Source: Lytechinus variegatus (taxonomy: Eukaryota; Echinodermata; Echinoidea; Temnopleuroida; Toxopneustidae). From it: a DNA stretch of 64,000 bases. The DNA lies in assembly GCF_018143015.1 (NCBI RefSeq), contig NC_054740.1, forward strand, positions 67,358,856 through 67,422,855. The letters are read 5' to 3'. Shown in pieces: positions 1-12,240 of the stretch. The first letter of the stretch is position 1, and every line of letters starts with the position of its first letter. Under the pieces are notes generated by a model that saw nothing but the letters and a program-made list of their open reading frames with translations, had not been told where the DNA came from and searched no databases. A program made the position numbers and the translations under genes.

Positions 1-503
1 TGATGTTCGACCTCGGGGGGGGGGGGCTGAATTGATGTTGCACAAAGGGGGCGCCAAATTGATGTCCGACCTAGGTGGGCGCCGAATCAATGTCCGACCT
101 AAGTTGGCGCCGAATTCATATTTTACTCAGTGGCGCCGAATTGATGTTCGAGCTAGAGGCGCCGAAGTGATGTTTGACAAACGAGTGCCAAATTGATGTT
201 CGATATAAGATTGCCGATTTAGTGTTAAACCAAGGGGGCACCGAATTGATGTTCCACCTAGGTGACCACCAAATTAATGTTCGACCTAGGGGCACCCAAC
301 TGATGTTCGACATAGAGGATCCAATTTGACGTTCGTCTTGGGGCGACAAATGGATGTTAGACACGTGGTCTTAAACTTAGGGTGAATATATGTTGCACGA
401 AGGGGGAGGGGCGCCAAATCGATGTTCGACCTAGGGGTGGGGGGCGCAGAATTGATGTTCGACATAGGGGTGCCAATCTGATGTTCAACCAGGGTAATAG
501 GGT
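1..503. repeat. 27-bp minisatellite, block A
   Basis: Tandem array of a degenerate unit of about 27 bp whose core reads GGCGCCGAATTGATGTTCGA followed by CCTAGGG. Units vary in length mainly through G runs of 3 to 11 bases. The array runs off the left edge of the window. Because the unit is near a multiple of three, several frames stay open for tens of codons on both strands, but the predicted peptides are only translations of the repeat. Confidence 0.93.
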
Positions 504-1296
504 AATTCCAGCCAAGCAAAAGTGGACATTTTCCAAAAATTTATATTGATTCTATTTCAGATCTGGATCACATTTTTATATTAAAACTCATATGGGATTC
601 ATGAATACAAAAGGGGAACATAATTAGCCACATTTTGTTTTCTTATGCATCTCCTTTTAGGAGAATCAAAACCATACAAAAAAATTCTATACATGGGACA
701 ACATGTTTTTTACTTAATTTTTTAATTTAACAAAAAACTATTGCTTGTTTTGTAAAATTTTATTTTGGATAATCTGAAGGTCATCATTTTACATCATATC
801 AAAAGAAAATATTAAAATATAAGTTCATTCTATGTTGCCTATGTGTGAAGATTTTAGATGTCACTCCTTAACCGTCACTCCGTAACCGGGTATGGGTTTA
901 TGTTTTAAGTTGTAATTAATGAAAAAAGAAATACACAAATTTTGAAATGTAATGCAGCATATTAAAGCTAGAACAACATAAATTCTTATCAATAACTCAA
1001 CATTATGATAGCCATTTAAAGTTCACATAGTTTGAGCAATATGTTTTCTCCTCAAATATGCATGTCCATTTTACATCAATCCGTAACCATGATTATGAAT
1101 ATTCATTTCTCATTAATTCAGTGGATCAAAATAACAAATATAATTCTGAAAAGTGGGTTTCAGCAACTTCAGTCAGGTAACGTTTCTTTGCAACTATTTA
1201 CATATGGGTGATATCTTTGTTTGAATGCTAAAAACTTGTTTGTGAATGTCACTCCGTAACTGCCCAATAGATGAATATGAATTATTAAAATGATAG
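504..1296. other. AT-rich non-coding spacer
   Basis: No gene, RNA gene or long open frame with coding character is visible. The motif GTCACTCCGTAAC occurs at about 875 and 1246, with a related ATCAATCCGTAACC at about 1077. The last 30 bases before the TTAA at 1297 resemble 10780-10812, so this edge belongs to the duplicated flank described at 1888-2150. Confidence 0.6.
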
Positions 1297-1887
1297 TTAA
1301 AGGGGAATGAAACCTTTGGAACAAATAGGCTTGTGTAGAAACAGAAAAATCAAAGAATAAGAATAAAGAAAGTTTGAGAAAAATCGGACAAATAATGAGA
1401 AAGTTATGAGCATTTAAATATTGCAATCTTTAATGCTATGAAGATCCTCCAATTGGCAATGCGACAAGAATGTGTGATGTCACTGATGAACAACTTTCCC
1501 TTTGGTGGACTATAAAATACCCTCAAAATGTCTCTTTTTGCTTTTTCTCATGATGATACAAACTTTTATCCATGATGTATTCTTAAAAAATATGTATTAC
1601 ATACCCTCATGTAGAAAGAACACATGATCTATGGATAGATGTGATAAAAGAGGCAATTCAAGTGAAATATATACTGAAGTAATGGGGAGAGTTGTTCACA
1701 AGTGACATCACACATCTTTGTCGCATTGCCAATTTGCTATCTCCATAGCATTAGTGATCGCAATATTCAAATGCTCGTAACTTTCTCATTATTTGTCCGA
1801 TTTTTCTCAAACTTTTGTTGATCTGTTTCTTTGATTTTTCTGTTTTCACACAAGCTATCTTGTTCCAATGGTTTCATTCTCCTTTAA
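1297..1887. mobile_element. Fold-back MITE at a TTAA site
   Basis: The termini are AGGGGAATGAAACC (left) and the reverse complement of AGGAGAATGAAACC (right), inside TTAA at 1297-1300 and 1884-1887. Long inverted arms of about 200 bp (1301-1500 and 1690-1883) share stretches such as CAAATAATGAGAAAGTTA and its complement. There is no transposase frame. The related locus at 10780-10830 has the same flanks joined across a single TTAA, which is an empty site. The TTAA target suggests mobilisation by a piggyBac-type transposase, but that is inference. Confidence 0.85.
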
Positions 1888-2150
1888 GTATCAAAAAGAT
1901 AATCAAAGAAAACCAACATTTACTATATAACATATAGTCAAGAATAAAAAAACAATGATGGTAAAAATGAAGATGATGAGGATGATAATGATGGAAAAAG
2001 AATCACGGGTGGTGTAATCATGAATGGCTCTATTAAAAGTATAACAATTTTGAAATTATGGTGGGAGCATCCCATTTAAATACTTGAATATGATCAATAA
2101 ATTTTATAGTGTATTAATGTCGAATACTGTCAGAGTTTTTAATAGTTAAA
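1888..2150 (+). repeat. Duplicated left flank of the minisatellite, copy 1
   Basis: This segment matches 10813-11095 nearly end to end. It includes the tract rich in GATGATG and shared words such as GCATCCCATTTAAATACTT and TTTCAGAGTTTTTAATA (one base differs here). In both places the minisatellite starts immediately afterwards with AATGTTCGAC. Flank plus array therefore appear to have been duplicated together. Confidence 0.85.
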
Positions 2151-5100
2151 TAATGTTCGACATAACGGGCGCCAAATTGATGTTCAACCGAGGGGAGGGT
2201 CCGCGACTTGATGTTCGACATAGGAGGGCGCCAAATTTATGTTCAACCTGATTGGGGGCTGAATTGATGTTCCACCATGGGGGGCAAAATTGATGTCCAA
2301 CAAGAGGGCACCGAATTGATCTTAAACCTAGGTGAAAGGGGCGCCGAAATGACGTTCTACTTAGTGGCGCTTAATTGACGTTCGACGTAGGGGGGGGGGT
2401 GAGGCGCGAAATTGATGTACGACAGAGGGGGCGCCGAATTTATGTTCAAGCTAGGGGCGCCGAATTTATGTTCGACCTAGGGGCGCAGAATATATGTTCA
2501 ACTGAGAAGGGGGGCTGATTTAATTTTGCAACCAGGGGGTGCCAAAGTGATGTTCGACATTGGGCGCCGAATTGATCTTAAACCTTGGGGAGGGGGCGCC
2601 GAATTAATTTTCAAGCGGGGGAGGGGCTGAATTGATGTTGTACCAAGGGGGCACCAAACTGATATTCGACCTAGAGGCGCCAAATTAATGGTCGACAAAG
2701 GGGGAGCCGAATTAATGTCCGACCTAGGTGGGCGCCGAATCAATGTCCGACCTAAGAGGGCGCCAAAATGATGTTCGACATAGGAGGGTGTCGAATTTAT
2801 GTTCGACCTAGGAGTGCGCCGTGTTGATGTTCGATCTCGGGGCGCCAAATTGATGTTCGACAAAGGGGCATCAAATTGATCTTACACCTAGGTGGACGGG
2901 GGCGCCGAACTGACGTTCTATTTAGTGGCGCTGAATTGACGTTCGGCATAGGGGGAGAGCGCCAAATCGATGTTCAACCGAGGGGGATGAGGTGCCTTAT
3001 CGATATTCGACAGAGGTGGCGCCGAATTTATGTTCGAGCGAGGGGCACCGAATTGATGTTCCACCTTGGGGAGCACCGAGTTAACGTTTGACCTAGGGGC
3101 GCCAAATTGATATTTAACATAGGGGAGCAAATTTGACGTTTGTCTTGGGACGCCAGATGGATGTTGGACACATCATGGGCTTCGAATTGGTTTTTAACCT
3201 AGGGGTGGGGGGCGCCGAATTGATGTTCAACCTTGGTAGGCTGAATTTATGTTGCACCAAGGGGGGGGCGCCAAATCGATGTTCGACCTAGGGGGTGCAG
3301 AATTGATGTTCAACCTGGGGAAAGGGGGGTTGAATTGATGTTGCACAAATGGGGGCGCCAAATAGATGTTCGAAATAGGGACGCCGAATCGATGTTCGAC
3401 GGAGGGGGGCGGGTGAATTGATGATGCACCAAGGGGGCGCGAAAGTGATGTTAGACCTAGAGGTGCCGAATGGATGTTCGACCTAGGGAGGGGGGGGTGG
3501 GCCAGAATTGATGTTCAACGGAGGGAGGGGGTTGATTTGATGTTGCACCAAGTTGGCGCCAAAGTCATGTTCGACATTGGGCGCAAAATTGCTACTAAAC
3601 CTAGGGGAGGGGGCGCCAAATTGATGTTCAACCAGAGGGAGGGTCCGAATTAATGTTGTACCAAGGGGGCGCCAAATTGATATTTGACATATAGCCGCCG
3701 AATTAATGGTCGACAAAGGGGAGAAGAATTAATGTCCGACCTAAGTGGGCGCCAAAGTCTTTTACTTAGGGGCGCCGAATTGATGTTTGACATATGAGGG
3801 TACCGAATTTATGTTCGACCTAGGGGTGCCCCGAGTTGATGTTCAATCTAGGGGCGCCAAATTGATGTTCGACAAAGGCCATCGAATTGATCTTAAACCT
3901 AGGTGGACGGGGGCGCCGAAATGACGTTCTACCTAGTGGCGCTGAATTGACGTTGTACATAGGGAGTGGGGGCGCCAAATCGATTTTCAACCGAGGCGGA
4001 TGAGGCGCCGTATCGATATTCAAAAGAGGAGGCGCCGAATTTATGTTCCAGCTAGGGGGGCCGAATTGATGATCGACATAAGGCTGCCGATTTAGTTTTA
4101 AACCTAGGAGGCACCGAATTGATGTTCCACCTACTAGGGGGGGGGGCGCCAAACTGATGTTCAACCGAAGGGGGTGAGGTGCCTTATCGATATTCGACAG
4201 AGGTGGCGCCGAATTTATGTTCGAGCTAGGGGCGCCAAATTGATGTTCGACATAGGGGCGCCGAATTGATGTTCCACCTAGGGGCGCCAAATTGATATTT
4301 GACATAGGGAAGCCAATTTGACGTTTGTCTTGGGACGCCAAATGGATGTTTGGCACATGGGCTTCGAATTGATTTTTAAACTGTGGTGGGGGGGGGGGCG
4401 CCGAATCGATGTTCGACATACGAGGGTGCCGAATTTATGTTCAACCTAGGGGTGCGCCGAGTTGATGTTCAATCTAGGGGCGCCAAATTGATGTTCGACA
4501 AATGGCATCGAATTGATCTTAAACCTAGGTGGACGGGGGCGCCGAAATGACGTTCTACCTAGTGGCGCTGAATTGATGTTCTACATAGGGGGTGGGGGCG
4601 GCAAATCGATGTTCAACCAAGGCGGATGAGGTGCCGTATCGATATTCAAAAGAGGAGGCGCCGAATTTATGTTCCAGCTAGGGGCGCGCCGAATTGATGT
4701 TCGACATAAGGCTGCCGATTTAGTTTTAAACCTAGGGGGCACCGAATTGATGTTCCACCTACTAGGAGGAGGGGCGCAAAATAGATGTTCGACCTAGGGA
4801 CGCCAAATTGCTCTTCAACAGAGGGGCGCCAATTTGACGTTTGTCTTGGGGCGCAAAATTGATGTTTGACACTTGAGCTCCGAATTATTGTTCAACAGGG
4901 GGGGGGTCCTGAATTGATATTCTACCAAAGGGGGCGCAAAATTGACGTTCGACATAGGGGCGCCAAACTGGTGTCCAACCAGGGGGGGGGGCTGAATTGA
5001 TGTTCAACCTGGACGGAGCGCCGAACTGACGCTCTAAATATTGGCGTTGAATGGACGTTCGACGTTGGGGGGGGAGCTGAATTGATGTTGCACCAAGGGG

Positions 5101-8100
5101 GCACCCAATTGATATTCGATCTAGAGGCGCCGACATGACAAAGGGAAGCCGAATTCATTTCCGACTTAAGTGGGAGCCGAAGTGATATTTTACTCAGGGG
5201 TGCCGAAATGATGTTCGACATAAGAGGGTGCCGAATTTATGTTCGACCTCTGGGTGCGCCGAGTTGATGTTCGATCTAGGGGCGCCAAATTGATGTTAAA
5301 CAAAGGTCATCGAATTGATCTTATACCTAGGTGGACGGGGGCGCCGAAATGACGTTCTACCTATAGTGGCGCTGAATTGACGTTCTACATAGGGGGTGGG
5401 GGCGCCAAATCGATGTTCAACCAAGGCGGATGAGGCGCGGTATCGATATTCAAAAGAGGAGGCGCCGAATTTATGTTCCAGCTAGGGGCGCGCCGAATTG
5501 ATGTTCGACATAAGGCTGCCGATTTAGTTTTAAACCTAGGGGGCACCGAATTGATGTTCCATCTACTAGGGGGGGGGGGCCCCAAACTGATGTTCGACAT
5601 AGAGGCGCCGAATTAATGGTCGACAAAGGGGAGAAGAATTAATGTCCGACCTAAGTGGGCGCCAAAGTCATATTTTACTTAGGGGCGCCGAATTGATGTC
5701 CGACATAGGAGGGTGCCGAATTTATGTTCGACCTAGGGGTGCGCCGAGTTGATGTTCAATCTAGGGGCGCCAAATTGATGTTCGACATAGGAGGGTGCCG
5801 AATTTATGTTCGACCTAGGAGTGCGCCGTGTTGATGTTCGATCTCGGGGCGCCAAATTGATGTTCGACAAAGGGCATCGAATTGATCTTAAATCTAGGTG
5901 GACGGGGGGCCGAAATGACGTTCTACCTAGTGGCGCTGAATTGACGATCTACATAGGGGGTGGGGGCGCCAAATCGATGTTCAAACGAGGCGGATGAGGC
6001 GCCGTATCGATATTCAAAATAGGAGGCGCCGAATTTATGTTCCAGCTAGGGGCACCGAATTGATGTTCGACATAAGGCTGCCGATTTTGTTTTAAACCTA
6101 GGGGGCACCGAATTGATGTTCCATCTACTAGGGGGGGGGGCGCCAAACTGATGTTCGACATAGAGGCGCCGAATTAATGGTCGACAAAGGGGAGAAGAAT
6201 TAATGTCCGACCTAAGTGGGCGCCAAAGTCATATTTTACTTAGGGGCGCCGAATTGATGTTCGACATAGGAGGGTGCCGAATTTATGTTCGACCTAGGGG
6301 TGCGCTGAGTTGATGTTCAATCTAGGGGCGCCAAATTGATGTTCGACATAGGAGGGTGCCGAATTTATGTTCGACCTAGGAGTGCGCCGTGTTGATGTTC
6401 GATCTCGGGGCGCCAAATTGATGTTCGACAAAGGGCATCGAATTGATCTTAAACCTAGGTGGACGGGGGCTCCGAACTGATGTTCTACTTAGTGGCGCTG
6501 AATTGACGTTTGACAAGGGGGGGGGGCGCCAAATCGATGTTCAACCGAGGGGGTGAGATGCCTTATCAATATTCGACAGAGGGGGCGCAAAATTGATGTT
6601 TAACATAGGGGCGCCAAACTGGTGTCCAACCAGGGGGGGGGGGCTGAATTGATGTTCAACCTGGACGGGGCGCCGAACTGACACTCTAAATATTGGCGTT
6701 GAATGGACGTTCGACGTGGGGGGGGGGCTGAATTTATGTTGCACCAAGGGGGGCACCCAATTGATTTTCGATCTAGAGGCGCCGACATGACAAGGGGAAG
6801 CCGAATTCATTTCCGACTTAAGTGGGAGCCGAACTCATATTATACTCAGGGGTGCCGAAATGATGTTCGACATAAGAGGGTGCCGAATTTATGTTCGACC
6901 TCTGGGTGCGCCGAGTTGATGTTCGATCTAGGGGCGCCAAAATTGATGTTCAACATAGGAGGGTGCCGAATTTATGTTCGACCTAGGAGTGCGCCGTGTT
7001 GATGTTCGATCTCGGGGCGCCAAATTGATGTTCGACAAAGGGCATCGAATTGATCTTAACCTAGGTGGACGGGGGCTCCGAACTGATGTTCTACTTAGTG
7101 GCGCTGAAATGATATACGACATAGGGGCGCCGAATTGATGTTCCACCTAGGGGCGCCAAATTGATATGTGACATAGGGAAGCCAATTTGACGTTTGTCTT
7201 GGGACGCCAAATGGATGTTTGACACATGGGCTTCGAATTAATTTTTAACCTGTGGGGGAGGCGCCGAATTGATGTTCAACCTTGGTGGGCTGAATTTATG
7301 TTTCACCAAGTGGGGGGGGGCGCAGAATTGATGTTAGACCTAGGGGCGCAGAGTTAATGTTCAACCTGGGGGCTGAATTGATGTTGCACAAAGGGGGTCG
7401 CCAAAGAGATGTTCGACATTGGGACGCCGAATTGATCCCAAATCTAGGAGAGAGGGCGCCGAATCGATGTTCGACGGAGGGGGGGGGGGGTGGATTGATG
7501 TTGCACCAAGCACCAAGGGGGCGCCAAATCGATGTTCAACCGAGGGGGTGAGATGCCTTATCAATATTCGACAGAGGGGCGCAAAATTGATGTTTAACAT
7601 AGGGGCGCCAAACTGGTGTCCAACCAGGGGGGGGGGCTGAATTGATGTTCAACCTGGACGGGGCGCCGAACTGACACTCTAAATATTGGCGTTGAATGGA
7701 CGTTCGACGGGGGGGGGGCTGAATTTATGTTGCACCAAGGGGGGCACCCAATTGATATTCGATCTAGAGGCGCCGACATGACAAAGGGGGAGCCGAATTC
7801 ATTTCCGACTTAAGTGGGAGCCGAAGTGATATTTTACTCAGGGGTGCCGAAATGATGTTCGACATAAGAGGGTGCCGAATTTATGTTCGACCTCTGGGTG
7901 CGCCGAGTTGATGTTCAATCTAGGGGCGCCAAATTGATGTTCGACATAGGAGGGTGCCGAATTTATGTTCGACCTAGGAGTGCGCCGTGTTGATGTTCGA
8001 TCTCGGGGCGCCAAATTGATGTTAAACAAAGGTGCATCGAATTGATCTTATACCTAGGTGGACGGGGGCTCCGAACTGATGTTCTACCTATAGTGGCGCG

Positions 8101-9635
8101 GAATTGACGTTTGACAAGGGGGGGGGCGCCAAATCGATGTTCAACGAGGGGGGTGAGGTGCCTTATCGATATTCGACAGAGGTGGCGCCGAATTTATGTT
8201 CGAGCTAGGGGCGCCAAATTGATGTTCGACATAGGGGCGCCGAATTGATGTACGACATAGGGGCGCCGAATTGATGTTCCACCTAGGGGCGCCAAATTGA
8301 TATGTGACATAGGGAAGCCAATTTGACGTTTGTCTTGGGACGCCAAATGGATGTTTGACACATGGGCTTCGAATTAATTTTTAACCTGTGGGGGGGAGCG
8401 CCGAATTGATGTTCAACCTTGGTGGGCTGAATTTATGTTTCACCAAGTGGGGGGGGGGGCGCAGAATTGATGTTAGACCTAGGGGGCGCAGAGTTATGTT
8501 CAACCTGGGGGCTGAATTGATGTTGCACAAAGGGGGTCGCCAAAGAGATGTTCGACATTGGGACGCCGAATTGATCCCAAATCTAGGAGAGAGAGGCGCC
8601 GAATCGATGTTCGACGGAGGGGGGGGGGTGGATTGATGTTGCACCAAGCACCAAGGGGGCGCCAAAAATGATGTTATACTAGAGGTGCCGAATTGATGTT
8701 CGACCTAGAGGGGGGGGGGCGCTGAATTGATGTTCAACGGAGGGAGGGGGGCTGGATTGATGTTGCACCGGGGGGGGGGGGCGTCAAAGTGATGTTCGAC
8801 ATTGGGCGCGGAATTGATCTTAAACCTAGGGGAGTGGGCGCCGAATTGGATATTCAACCTGGGGAGGGGGCTGAATTGATGTTGTACCAAGGGGCGCCAA
8901 ATTGATATTCGACCTAGAGGTGCCGAATCTATGGTCGACAAAGGGGAAGCCGAATTAATGTCCGACCTAGGTGGGCGCCGAATCAATGTCCGACCTAAGT
9001 GGGTGCCGAATTCATATTTTACTCAGGGGCGCCGAATTGATGTTCGACATAGGAGGGTGCCGAATTTGTGTTCGACCTAGGGGTGCGCTGAGTTGATGTT
9101 CGATTTAGGGGCGTCAAATTGACAAAGGGGCATCGAATTGATCTTATGCCTATAGGTGGACTGTGGCGCCGAAATGACGTTCTATTTAGTGGCGCTGAAT
9201 TGACATAGGGGGCAGGCGCCAAATAAATGTTCAACCGAGGTTGATTTGGCGCCGTATTAATATTCGACAGAGGGGGCGTCGAAGTGATGTTCAACATAGG
9301 AGCGCTGAATTTATGTTCGACCTACGGCTGTTGATTTCGTGTTAGGCGCCGATTTGATGTTCCACCTAGGGGGCACCGAATTAGCGTTCGACCTAGGGGC
9401 GCCAAATTTTTGTTCGACGTATGGGCTGCCAATTTGTTTGACGTTTGTCTTGAGGCGCCAAATTCATGGTTGACACTAGGGCTCCGAACTGATGTTCAAC
9501 GGGGGGGGGGGCTAAATTGATGTTCCACCAAGGGAGCGAAAAATTGATGTACGACATAGGGGCGCCAAATTGATCTCAAACATAGGGGAGGGGGCACCGA
9601 ATTGACGTTCTACCTAGTGGCGCGGAATTTATATA
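2151..9635. repeat. 27-bp minisatellite, block B with higher-order repeats
   Basis: Continuous array of variants of the GGCGCCGAATTGATGTTCGA unit, about 7.5 kb. Runs of G up to 12 or 13 are frequent and the plus strand is strongly G-skewed. Larger segments recur nearly unchanged: 6540-7020 resembles 7540-8000, 7130-7530 resembles 8240-8680, and 5690-5870 resembles 6250-6430. A variant containing GACGTTTGTCTTGG recurs at about 3133, 4320, 4837, 7190, 8321 and 9437. The order of variants shows amplification in blocks of roughly 1 kb. Long open frames here (up to 199 codons on the minus strand, repeating SNINSAP-like peptides) are a consequence of the 3n unit length. Confidence 0.95.
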
Positions 9636-9763
9636 AACAAATATATTTTGACAATATATTATGAAGATATCATTGAACATAAAATCAGTAGCAGAAGAAG
9701 GATCGCCATTGTCAGCAAAACAATGCTTGAAAATATGACAAACCGAAACATTTATTTATTATA

Positions 9764-10757
9764 CAGTGTGTATCAAAAAAAGTTTACACTTTGAAAAAGC
9801 CCTGGGAATTAAGAATTATACAACATGTGGGTATTTTTTTAACATACAATCTTGGGGTTGGGTCTCATCTATCCAATGAAAGAAAAGTTTTGACAGAATG
9901 TTACACTTAAGTAAGCACTGTCCTATTTTGTAAAGCTCCCAGAAATCTGTTTGCGCAGAAATACATGTACTCGTTTTCACACTTTGTCAACGGGAAAGGG
10001 CGAAATCAAACTTACTGCATAGCATTTCTCATACATTTCCCTTGCAAGTTTAGTCAACTGTAATAAAACGGATACATTCAAGCATTTTGTAACAATTTTG
10101 CCACCCAAATTGAAATTTCAACACTTAGTAAGCACAACCTTCACCCTTTTAGTGCCAGCTAGATCTGAGGATATAACTGAATCTGAACAAAAGTTATATA
10201 TCGGACATCACATTTTTTCACTATGGTTTTATCATTTAAAGTGGGTTAACATTTTATTTCTCATTTAATACATGTTTCTCCACACTCTTTTTCAAGCTTG
10301 ACAATGATTAACAAAATGAAAATCAAGCCTAAGCCATTTCATGTAAATCAGAGCTCAGTGTAAAGCAAACATCGTCACGATGGCCTCGTTGTGTGGGGGA
10401 GTGGGGTGGGGCGCAATGCACTCTTCGAACTGTTTTTGGCAAGGAAACAAGTGAAAATAGGTTAAAATTATCTTCAAATCAATTTTACTAGCTAAATTCC
10501 ATGTGTTCTTCATGATTATGGTCTACTTTTATTCGCAGAACTATAACAAAGTACTGCGCAAATCATTTTTCACTAACTTTTCAAAAGTAAGTGGTGCTCT
10601 CTCAAGCGGAAATATTTTTTGACAGTTATATCGTCATTTGCTTTAATGGATCTGGACCAATTTTAAAGTGTGGTTAATTTTAAAAATCTTCAGAATATGA
10701 CAAATGTATGATTTTACAGGATTTTTTCTAAGTGTAAACTTTTTTTGATACACACTG
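9764..10757. mobile_element. Non-autonomous Tc1/mariner-like element
   Basis: Both ends begin CAGTGTGTATCAAAAAAAG and continue identically for about 28 bases as perfect terminal inverted repeats. Each end is flanked by TA (9762-9763 and 10758-10759), the classical Tc1/mariner target duplication. Tc1-type ends commonly begin CAGT. The 994-bp interior has no transposase-like open frame, so it is a deletion derivative or MITE. The near-identity of the ends suggests a fairly recent insertion. Confidence 0.87.
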
Positions 10758-10759
10758 TA

Positions 10760-11095
10760 TAATCATATCATGAGCAGAATGGATGAATTCGAATTATTAA
10801 AGCATCGGTTAAGTATCTAAAAGAATAAAAGAAAGCCAACTTTTGCTATGTAATATATAGTCAAGAAAAAAAACGATGATGGTAAAAATGAAGATGATGT
10901 GAGGATGATGATGATGGTGATGATGATGATGATGATTGATGATGATTAAGATTTATGGGTGGGGTAATCACGAATGGTTCTATTTAAAGTATATGAAATT
11001 ATGGTAGTAGCATCCCATTTAAATACTTAAATATGATCAATAAACTTCATAGTGTAATAATGTCAAATACTTTCAGAGTTTTTAATAAGTAAAAT
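10760..11095 (+). repeat. Duplicated left flank of the minisatellite, copy 2
   Basis: Paralogue of 1270-1296 plus 1888-2150. It contains an uninterrupted TTAA at 10809-10812 where copy 1 carries the fold-back element, and a longer GATGAT microsatellite (about 10890-10945). Confidence 0.85.
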
Positions 11096-11595
11096 AATGT
11101 TCGACGCAAGGGGCGCAAATTGATGTGTAACCGAGGGGGGGGGGCGACTTGATGTTCGACAAAGAAGTGAGTCGAATTAATGTGACCTATATAGGTGGGC
11201 GCCGAATTCAAATTTTACTTTGGGGCGCTGACTTGATGTTCAACAAAGAACGACGAAGCGAATTAATGTCCGACCTAAGTGAGCGCTGAATTCTTATTTC
11301 ACTGAGGGGTGCCGAATTGATGTTCGACATAGGGGGGGGGGGCCGGGGGAGCCGAATTAATGCCAGACCTAGGGGGCAACGAATTCATATTTTTCTAAGG
11401 GGAACCGAAATTATGTTCGACACAGCTAGGGGCGCAGAATTTATGTTTGACCAGGGTGGGAGGTTCAACAGAGGAGGGGGGGGGGGGGGGTCGTCCGAAT
11501 TGATATTCACCCAGAGGGGCGCCAAATTGATGTTCGACAGTGAGGCTTCGAATTGATGTTCAACTGGGGGTGCTGACTTGATGTTTAACCTATAG
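11096..11595. repeat. 27-bp minisatellite, block C
   Basis: Diverged copies of the GGCGCCGAATTGATGTTCGA family with several G runs (up to about 14). It begins AATGTTCGACGCAAGGGG directly after the duplicated flank. The 79-codon plus-strand frame here is repeat translation. Confidence 0.9.
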
Positions 11596-12240
11596 ATTTC
11601 CCGCTCGCGTGGAATGCTTAGCTAGATGCCTATCCTCTTCATGATGACCGAAAATACTTAGAATCTCCAAATATTAGTAAAAAAAAACATACTTTTCAGC
11701 TCGCGCTATATACGTGCTAGCACAATTGGTAAGATAGATAGATACCCATCCTGTTTGGGATTACCAGTAGTGCTTAGAATGTCCAAATTTTAGGTCAGAA
11801 TATCAAAAATTCTCAGTTCGTGCTTCGCGCTCGCATCTATTATTTAGATAGATATCCATCCTGCATGTTCATGGTTACAATGAGAGCTCAAAATGTCTAG
11901 TTTTGGATCAGAAATTAAAAAAAAAAATCAGCTCGCTCTTCGCGCTTGCATAAAACGTTAGATAGATATCCATCCTGTTCTGGATTAAAGGCGAAAGTGC
12001 TTATAAATTTTTCAAACTAAGTCAGAATATACATACTTTTTTCAGCTCGCATTTCGCGCTCGCTTTAGTTGTGTGGAGATATGTTCACCATTACACAACG
12101 TGCTTAGAATGTCCCTTCGGTCGCAATTATTATTTTCAAAAAGTGGTATTACAAACGTTCATGAACATAAAAATTGGTCTTCGGTTGCCTCTTTTTCACC
12201 TGATTTTGCAATAAGATAATTTTAGGTCGGGACACCGGGG
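11596..12240. repeat. Diverged tandem repeats with CGCTCGC motifs
   Basis: Four to five degenerate units of about 115-120 bp, each containing a variant of CAGCTCGCGCTTCGCGCTCGCA, given here only in part: TCAGCTCGC then TTCGCGCTCGC. A TAGATAGATACCCATCCTG segment and TGCTTAGAATGTCC follow. The same family appears in the opposite orientation at about 14030-14560 inside the element at 13858-14712, so this block is probably a remnant of a related element. Confidence 0.7.

Noticed and set aside
3820..4419. 199-codon open frame (minus strand) and many similar frames in 1-11600
   Set aside because: They are translations of the 27-bp repeat, appear in several frames on both strands, and have no splice or homology support.
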